NCBI RefSeq assembly: GCF_017309075.1
Contig: NZ_JAEMGS010000016.1
Span: forward strand, 1-64,000
From: Motiliproteus sp. SC1-56
GTDB lineage: Bacteria; Pseudomonadota; Gammaproteobacteria; Pseudomonadales; Balneatricaceae
Length of the DNA: 64,000 nt
Reading direction: 5' to 3'
Made by a program: the position numbers and the translations under genes. This document shows positions 58,946 to 64,000 of this stretch, one piece after another; the stretch's first letter is position 1, and every line of letters starts with the position of its first letter. The notes under the pieces were generated by a model. That model had not been told where the DNA came from, did not search any database, and saw only the letters and a program-made list of their open reading frames with translations.

Positions 58946-59680
58946 ATGCGCATTCGATCTCTAGTTGTCTCTTCACTTTTGGCCCTCTCCGCTACGCTGG
59001 GTGCTGCCCAGGCGGCAGACCCAGCCGAGCAGATTCGCGAGCGGCTTACCGCCGTCAATGACCGCATCGAGGTGGTTGCCGTCAAGGCGTCGGCCCTACC
59101 GGGGATTTACGAGGTTGAGCTGGGCAGTGGGGAGGTGCTCTACAGCAGCGAGAGCGGGAATCACTTTATCCTAGGCAAGCTGTTCGAGGTTCGTGACAGC
59201 GGCTTTGTAAACCTGACCGAACAGCGCCAAAAGGCGATGCGGGCTGAGGCGCTGGCGGCGCTTGAGAAAGAGGACATGATCATCTTCTCGCCCGAGGGCG
59301 AGGCGGTGGCAACCCTTTACGCCTTTACCGACGTCGACTGCGGTTACTGCCGTAAGCTGCATAACGAGATGGCCGAATACAATGCCCGCGGCATCGAAAT
59401 CCGCTACCTGGCGTTCCCCCGGGCCGGTGTCGATTCCGGTGCCTATGACAAGATGGTGTCGGTCTGGTGCGCCGAGGACCCGCAGCAGGCCATGACCCTG
59501 GCCAAGCAGGGTCAGGTGCCGCCGCAGGCGGAGTGCGAAAATCCCGTTGCCGAGCAGTACCAGATGGGCGTTGCTTTCGGCGTGACCGGCACGCCGGCAC
59601 TGGTGTTTGAAGACGGCTCGCTGATGCCCGGTTACGTGCCGGCCGAGCGTCTGGCGGCGTTTCTCGCCAGTAACCAGTAA
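58946..59680 (+). CDS. dsbC: Thiol:disulfide interchange protein DsbC
   Basis: A 244-residue periplasmic isomerase: signal peptide (AQAADP), dimerisation domain, then thioredoxin fold with DVDCGYCRKLH and cis-Pro TGTPALVFEDG. It corrects wrong disulfides, as in LptD, and helps mature cytochromes. Confidence 0.96.
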   Translation: MRIRSLVVSSLLALSATLGAAQAADPAEQIRERLTAVNDRIEVVAVKASALPGIYEVELGSGEVLYSSESGNHFILGKLFEVRDSGFVNLTEQRQKAMRAEALAALEKEDMIIFSPEGEAVATLYAFTDVDCGYCRKLHNEMAEYNARGIEIRYLAFPRAGVDSGAYDKMVSVWCAEDPQQAMTLAKQGQVPPQAECENPVAEQYQMGVAFGVTGTPALVFEDGSLMPGYVPAERLAAFLASNQ

Positions 59681-59701
59681 CTCGCCTCGCGCTTGTTGAA
59701 G

Positions 59702-59724
59702 GCCCCGCCCAGGCGGGGCTTTTT
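59702..59724 (+). terminator. Rho-independent terminator after dsbC
   Basis: Stem GCCCCGC/GCGGGGC (59702-59708, 59713-59719) with a 4-nt loop is followed by five T. It lies 22 nt past the dsbC stop and so separates it from hom. Confidence 0.9.
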
Positions 59725-59757
59725 CGTTGCGCCTCCTTGAAAGGGGAGGGCGGTGTT

Positions 59758-60084
59758 TTACTCGGCGGCGAGGCGCTCGATCAGTTGCAGGTAGTGGGTG
59801 GGTGGATGGGCGTAGCAGATACCCAGATTGCAGGTTGAGAGGCGGTGGGGGCGGCTGTGGAGGACGCTGGCCCAGAGGGTGTAAAGCTCGCCTTTGGAGG
59901 CGCTGGGCGGATTCAGCTCCACCATGAGGCGCGCCCCCGAAGGGAGGTCGTAGTCGACCCGAATGCAGGCCCCGTTACAGGACAGGTCGTAGGTGGTGCC
60001 GTTCAGTTGGCGTCCATCCGGCAGCTCGGCCATGACCGGCAGCTCCTTCAGATACCGCGGATGCTGACGGCGATTGGAGGCCAT
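59758..60084 (-). CDS. PilZ-domain protein
   Basis: A 108-residue single PilZ domain with the c-di-GMP motif RRQHPRY (RxxxR) and DLSCNGACI (D/NxSxxG). It could be a c-di-GMP receptor. Start at 60084 (MASNRRQHP). Confidence 0.9.
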   Translation of the reverse strand: MASNRRQHPRYLKELPVMAELPDGRQLNGTTYDLSCNGACIRVDYDLPSGARLMVELNPPSASKGELYTLWASVLHSRPHRLSTCNLGICYAHPPTHYLQLIERLAAE

Positions 60085-60194
60085 GCAGGCTTTCCTCTTG
60101 ACACCAAAAACGCTGGCCCGAACGGGCCATAGCATTAAGTGTAGGCCCGTTTCGGGCCGAATGACATAATTCGCTTTTTGTTTGTGGAGATGTA

Positions 60195-60830
60195 ATGGCG
60201 GTTTTCGATCTCGACGGGCTCGTGTATGGCCTGGGTATGGGCGGTATTGCGGTTTTTGCGATCTCCGGGGCGCTCGAGGCGGCCCGTAAGGAGATGGATA
60301 TTCTCGGTTTTATTCTGATCGGCTCGGTGACCGGGCTGGGCGGGGGTACCCTGCGCGACCTCCTGTTGGGGCTGGCACCGGTATACTGGGTGCGTGACCC
60401 GCTCAACGTCGGCATCTGCCTGGGAGCGGCGGTCGCCACCTACTTCGTGGTGCCGCTGATCAACTCGCGGATTAGGGCGTTGATCTGGATGGATGCGCTG
60501 GGGCTTTCGCTGTTTTGCGTTACCGGCACCCAGATCGCCCTGAGTCAGGGCGTGGCACCGCTGATCGCTGTCTGCATGGGGGTGATGACCGCGACTTTCG
60601 GCGGAATCATCCGCGATGTACTCTGTGGCGTTTCCCTCGTGCTCCAGGGGCGTGAGCTATATGTAACGGCAGCGGTCGCCGGCGCCTCGGCCTACCTCGG
60701 GCTTTATCTGGCTCCCGTGCCCGAGGCGCTGGCACTGCTGGGTGGATTTGCGGTGGCTTTTGGGCTGCGCGGTGCGGCCATTCTGTTCGGATTGATGCTG
60801 CCCAGTTATCAGGCGCGGGATCGCGGCTGA
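60195..60830 (+). CDS. TRIC-family (UPF0126) membrane protein
   Basis: A 211-residue protein of seven helices with two internal UPF0126 repeats (GSVTGLGGGTLRDLLLG, GVMTATFGGIIRDVLCG). Bacterial TRIC homologues are trimeric K+-permeable channels; YadS/YicG-like. Confidence 0.93.
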   Translation: MAVFDLDGLVYGLGMGGIAVFAISGALEAARKEMDILGFILIGSVTGLGGGTLRDLLLGLAPVYWVRDPLNVGICLGAAVATYFVVPLINSRIRALIWMDALGLSLFCVTGTQIALSQGVAPLIAVCMGVMTATFGGIIRDVLCGVSLVLQGRELYVTAAVAGASAYLGLYLAPVPEALALLGGFAVAFGLRGAAILFGLMLPSYQARDRG

Positions 60831-60846
60831 TGTCGCGGTGCATATA

Positions 60847-60862
60847 TTGATCGATCGATCAA
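60847..60862. promoter_or_regulatory. 16-bp perfect palindrome upstream of hdc
   Basis: TTGATCGATCGATCAA is a perfect palindrome, 17 nt after the TRIC gene stop and 95 nt before hdc. It looks like an operator for a dimeric regulator. Its TTGAT/ATCAA ends recall FNR/CRP boxes, but the spacing is 6 nt instead of 4. A GGGCttttGCCC hairpin follows in the leader. Confidence 0.55.
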
Positions 60863-60956
60863 AATGTTTAACATAGGGAGGGTGCTTTCTTTACTCCCAC
60901 AGGGCTTTTGCCCCAGGACGGTTGCTTTGAACTCGACGCCACGATCCTCCCTATCC

Positions 60957-62090
60957 ATGCCGGGCCTGCCGGAAGCCGATCGCCTCCGCCTGGAGGCCTT
61001 TCTTGAGCAGGCCCGCGAGAACACCAACACTTACCTGGGTTATCCGGCTGCCAAGACCCTCGATTACGGGCTCCTGAAAAGCTGCCTGGATTTGCCGCTG
61101 AACAATGTGGGGGACCCGTTCAGCAGCGGTACCTGGAAGGTGGACAGCCATGAGTTCGAGCGAGAGGTGCTGGCTTTTTTTGCCGACCTGTTGCGGGCAC
61201 CAAGCGATGACTGGTGGGGCTATGTCACCAATGGCGGCACCGAGGGCAACCTCTACGGTCTCTACCTGGCCCGCGAGCTCTATCCCAAGGGCATGGTCTA
61301 TTTTTCTCAGGATACTCACTACAGTGTGAGCAAGAACGTTCATTTTCTGGGCATGCGTCATATCATGATCCGCTCCCAGGAGAATGGCGAAATCGACTAC
61401 GAGGACCTGGAAGCGACCCTGCGCATCCACCGGGATGTCCCGCCCATCATCTTTGCCAATATCGGCACGACCATGACCGAGGCGCGGGACGATATTCGGC
61501 GCATTCGCGAAATGATGGACCGGATGGCGATCCCCAATTATTACATCCACTCCGATGCGGCCATGACCGGGGTCATCGCGCCCTTCCTCGAGTCTCCACC
61601 GCCCTACAACTTTGCCGATGGCGCCGACAGCGTCTCCATCAGCGGCCACAAGTTTCTCGGCTCGCCCATCCCTTGCGGTATCGTGATGGCGCGCAAGCGG
61701 CACGTGGACCGTATCGCCCGCTCGATTGCCTACATCGGTAACCTGGATACCACGGTGACCGGCTCGCGCAATGGCCTGACCCCCCTGATCCTCTGGCAAC
61801 TGATTCGCAGCCTCGGCCGGGAGGGGCTGCAGCGGCGGGTCGAGGAGGCATTGCAACTGACGGCCTACGCCGAGCAGCGTTTGAGCGCGGCCGGAGTGGC
61901 GGTATGGCGCAATCCCGAAGCGATCACCCTGGTGTTCCCGTCCCCGAGTCAGGCGCTGATCGACAAGTGGCAGCTGGCCTCCGCGCAAGGAATATCCCAC
62001 CTGATCATGGTCCCGGGCGTCACTCGGGCGCTCCTGGACCGGTTTATCGACGAATTGGTTAGCTCACAGGAGAGTGCTCAGCATGCATAG
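60957..62090 (+). CDS. hdc: PLP-dependent histidine decarboxylase
   Basis: A 377-residue group II decarboxylase close in length and motifs to the Gram-negative histidine decarboxylases (GYVTNGGTEGNLYGLYLARE, THYSVSKNVHFL, IIFANIGTT, IHSDAAMTG, SGHKFLGSPIPCG with the PLP Lys, TGSRNGLTPL). It would make histamine from histidine. The start is uncertain: ATG 60957 has no clear ribosome-binding site, while TTG 60927 has AGGACGG upstream. Histamine often feeds siderophores or acid response; no siderophore genes are in view. Its end overlaps the ACT protein by 8 nt. A related aromatic or other amino acid substrate is not excluded. Confidence 0.88.
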   Translation: MPGLPEADRLRLEAFLEQARENTNTYLGYPAAKTLDYGLLKSCLDLPLNNVGDPFSSGTWKVDSHEFEREVLAFFADLLRAPSDDWWGYVTNGGTEGNLYGLYLARELYPKGMVYFSQDTHYSVSKNVHFLGMRHIMIRSQENGEIDYEDLEATLRIHRDVPPIIFANIGTTMTEARDDIRRIREMMDRMAIPNYYIHSDAAMTGVIAPFLESPPPYNFADGADSVSISGHKFLGSPIPCGIVMARKRHVDRIARSIAYIGNLDTTVTGSRNGLTPLILWQLIRSLGREGLQRRVEEALQLTAYAEQRLSAAGVAVWRNPEAITLVFPSPSQALIDKWQLASAQGISHLIMVPGVTRALLDRFIDELVSSQESAQHA

Positions 62091-62478
62091 ACAGATGACG
62101 GTGGTCAGCCAGGACCGGCCGGGGCTGCTGGTCGAAGTGACCAGCCTGCTGGCCGAAGCCGGCATCGATATCCGTGACCTCGACTCACAGGAAGTGGGTG
62201 GGCAGCAGTTTCTGAAGCTGATCTGCTCGGACTACGACCGGGGCTTGGCGGTGCTGACCGCGGTGGGGTTCCAGGTGATTGCGCAGGAAACCGTGCTGAT
62301 TCGTCTTGAGGACCGTCCCGGTGCGCTGGCCCAGGTTGCCCGGCAGCTGGCCGAAGAGTCGGTCGCGGTGCGGGGTATCTCGCTGATTCAGCAGAGCGAG
62401 GGGGTCGGGCTGGTGGCGATCAGCAGTGACAACGACCGCCGGGTGCGGGAAATTTTCGCCGATGCGCTGATCAACTAG
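62083..62478 (+). CDS. Double-ACT-domain protein
   Basis: A 131-residue protein of two ACT domains (MTVVSQDRPGLLVEVTSLLAEAGIDI; VLIRLEDRPGALAQVARQL). It resembles GcvR-like or lactate-type ACT pairs that bind amino acids. AGGAGA lies 9 nt before the ATG at 62083, which overlaps the hdc stop, so it is coupled to the decarboxylase and may sense histidine or histamine. This partnership is inference. Confidence 0.85.
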   Translation: MHRQMTVVSQDRPGLLVEVTSLLAEAGIDIRDLDSQEVGGQQFLKLICSDYDRGLAVLTAVGFQVIAQETVLIRLEDRPGALAQVARQLAEESVAVRGISLIQQSEGVGLVAISSDNDRRVREIFADALIN

Positions 62479-62619
62479 CGAACCCTTAGCACCCAGGCTG
62501 AAGGCACCGGCGCCGATCAGACCCGCTCCGGCATTTACGCTTGGACCCAACCGGCTTCGGTTTGCTTCGGCACCGCCGAAAGTCGCGTGGGCGCAGCCGC
62601 TATTAGCGGGCCGCGCTGC

Positions 62620-62648
62620 TGCACCGTGCCAGGCTTTTTTGCTACAAT
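62620..62648 (+). promoter_or_regulatory. Promoter of hom
   Basis: An extended -10 (TGC then TACAAT, 62640-62648) and a weak -35 CTGCAC (62620-62625) with 17-nt spacing lie 75 nt before hom. The rest of 62479-62723 shows no gene. Confidence 0.5.
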
Positions 62649-62723
62649 GGCCGCCTTTTTCGACACAGTATGCTGTTCGCGACAAGCGCAGCGGCGGCGT
62701 ACGCTCAGCAAAGGGCAGTAGCA

Positions 62724-64000
62724 ATGGGTCTTAAACCGGTTAAGGTGGGCATCTGCGGTCTGGGCACCGTGGGTAGCGGTACTTTCAACGTTCTCAAGCG
62801 CAACCAGGAGGAGATCTCCCGCCGGGCTGGGCGCATTATTCGGGTCGAGCAGGTGGGCGCGCGGCGCCCCAACCCGAACTGCGATACCCAGGGGGTGCAG
62901 ATCTCCCAGGATATCTTCGAGGTGGCCCGCAACCCCGAGATCGACATCATTGTCGAACTGATCGGTGGCTACGACACTGCCCGCGAACTGGTGCTGACTG
63001 CCATCGAGCACGGCAAGCACGTGGTCACCGCCAACAAGGCCCTGATCGCCGAGCACGGCAACGAGATTTTTGAAGCCGCCCAGCGCAAGAACGTGATGGT
63101 GGCTTTCGAAGCCTCCGTGGCCGGCGGCATCCCCATCGTCAAGGCGATCCGTGAAGGGCTCGCCGCCAACAGCATCAACTGGCTGGCCGGCATCATCAAC
63201 GGCACCGGCAACTTCATCCTCACCGAAATGCGCGACAAGGGGCGGACCTTCGAGGACGTATTGGCCGAAGCGCAACTGCTGGGCTACGCCGAGGCCGACC
63301 CCACCTTCGATGTAGAGGGTATCGACGCCGCCCACAAGCTGACCATCCTTGCTTCGCTCGCCTACGGGGTCCCGCTGCAGTTCAAGAAGGCCTACACCGA
63401 GGGCATCAGCCGGATCACCACCGAGGACGTGAACTACGCCGAGGAGCTGGGGTACCGGATCAAGCACCTGGGTATCAGCCGGCGCACCGAGGCGGGTATC
63501 GAGCTGCGGGTCCACCCGACCCTGATTCCGGAGAAGCGCCTGATCGCCAACGTCGATGGGGTGATGAACGCCATCCTGGTGGACGCCGACGCCGTGGGGC
63601 CGACCCTGTATTACGGCGCGGGCGCCGGCAGCGAGCCCACCGCCTCGGCGGTGATTGCGGATCTCGTGGACGTGGTGCGTACCATGACCGCCGACCGTGA
63701 CAACCGGGTGCCGCACCTGGCCTTCCACCCCTCCAGCCTCTCCGATCTGCCGATGCTGCCCATGGAGGAGGTGACCACCGCCTACTACCTGCGCATGCTG
63801 GCGGTGGATCATCCCGGCGTGCTGGCCGAGGTGACCCGCATCCTGGCCGACGAGGGCATCAGCATCGACGCCATCATCCAGAAGGGCACCCGCGAGCAGC
63901 AGGTGCCGATCATTATCCTCACCCACCAGGTGCAGGAGAAACGTATGAATGCGGCCATCGCCGCCATCGAGGGGCTGCCGGAGATCGCCGGAGAGGTGAC
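62724..64000 (+). CDS. hom: Homoserine dehydrogenase (3' end cut by window)
   Basis: The visible 425 codons cover nearly all of a normal Hom. NAD(P) motif CGLGTVGSGTFNVL, TANKALIAEHG, the catalytic LAGIINGTGNFILTEM and FDVEGIDAAHK are present, then a C-terminal ACT domain (LRMLAVDHPGVLAEVTRILADEGISI). It reduces aspartate semialdehyde for Thr and Met. Probably about 10 residues are missing. Confidence 0.97.
   Translation, partial: MGLKPVKVGICGLGTVGSGTFNVLKRNQEEISRRAGRIIRVEQVGARRPNPNCDTQGVQISQDIFEVARNPEIDIIVELIGGYDTARELVLTAIEHGKHVVTANKALIAEHGNEIFEAAQRKNVMVAFEASVAGGIPIVKAIREGLAANSINWLAGIINGTGNFILTEMRDKGRTFEDVLAEAQLLGYAEADPTFDVEGIDAAHKLTILASLAYGVPLQFKKAYTEGISRITTEDVNYAEELGYRIKHLGISRRTEAGIELRVHPTLIPEKRLIANVDGVMNAILVDADAVGPTLYYGAGAGSEPTASAVIADLVDVVRTMTADRDNRVPHLAFHPSSLSDLPMLPMEEVTTAYYLRMLAVDHPGVLAEVTRILADEGISIDAIIQKGTREQQVPIIILTHQVQEKRMNAAIAAIEGLPEIAGEV

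Noticed and set aside
60847-60862. FNR box upstream of hdc
   Set aside because: The half sites TTGAT and ATCAA are six, not four, bases apart, so I list it only as a palindrome of unknown regulator.

Overview
The window is chromosomal DNA of a marine-type gammaproteobacterium, probably Oceanospirillales-like. The basis is conserved gene order: rpsU-yqeY-dnaG-rpoD; lptD-surA-pdxA-rsmA-apaG-apaH-glpE-cca; amgK-murU beside lptD; rpe-gph-trpE; rpsP-rimM-trmD-rplS; xerD-dsbC-hom. A NhaA antiporter, a NaChBac-type channel and an Mtr-type extracellular electron transfer locus fit a marine or sediment facultative anaerobe. Genus assignment is inference.

Region 1-5130 is the right end of a mobile element lying against the 3' end of a tRNA gene (anticodon CAU, probably tRNA-Ile2). 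It carries an inverted-repeat-rich non-coding tract (about 680-900), then a tightly overlapping operon of an unknown 172-residue protein, a plasmid/phage-type family A DNA polymerase and a P-loop ATPase. The left end of the element, and any integrase, lie outside the window.

Region 5.3-16.3 kb, all on the minus strand, is an electron-export locus. Transcribed right to left it holds a monoheme cytochrome c, a CymA/NapC-type tetraheme quinol dehydrogenase, a DmsE/MtrA decaheme cytochrome, an MtrB/PioB beta-barrel and an OmcA/MtrC-type decaheme lipoprotein, ending at a strong terminator. Beyond it lie a poly-glycine lipoprotein, a small secreted protein and a PrsT-like TPR protein. An FNR-like box sits upstream. 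Together these proteins could carry electrons from the quinol pool across the periplasm and outer membrane to an extracellular acceptor.

Region 16.4-22.1 kb holds an unusual operon nhaA - amidoligase - class I glutamine amidotransferase - YqaA/DedA-like protein, then a glutaredoxin and a Kef-type antiporter. Region 22.2-46.8 kb is mostly housekeeping: the macromolecular synthesis operon, tsaD/plsY, folate genes, tRNA maturation, outer membrane biogenesis (surA, lptD), peptidoglycan recycling (amgK, murU), djlA, an LpxR-like lipid A deacylase, rpe, gph and trpE.

Region 46.9-64 kb has a voltage-gated cation channel homologue, a diguanylate cyclase, a globin, Nudix hydrolases, a gamma-carbonic anhydrase, a CorC-type protein, a CcsA-like protein, ffh, the rpsP operon, xerD, dsbC, a PilZ protein and a TRIC-family channel. 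It ends with a histidine decarboxylase translationally coupled to a double-ACT protein, preceded by a perfect palindrome, and a homoserine dehydrogenase cut by the window edge.
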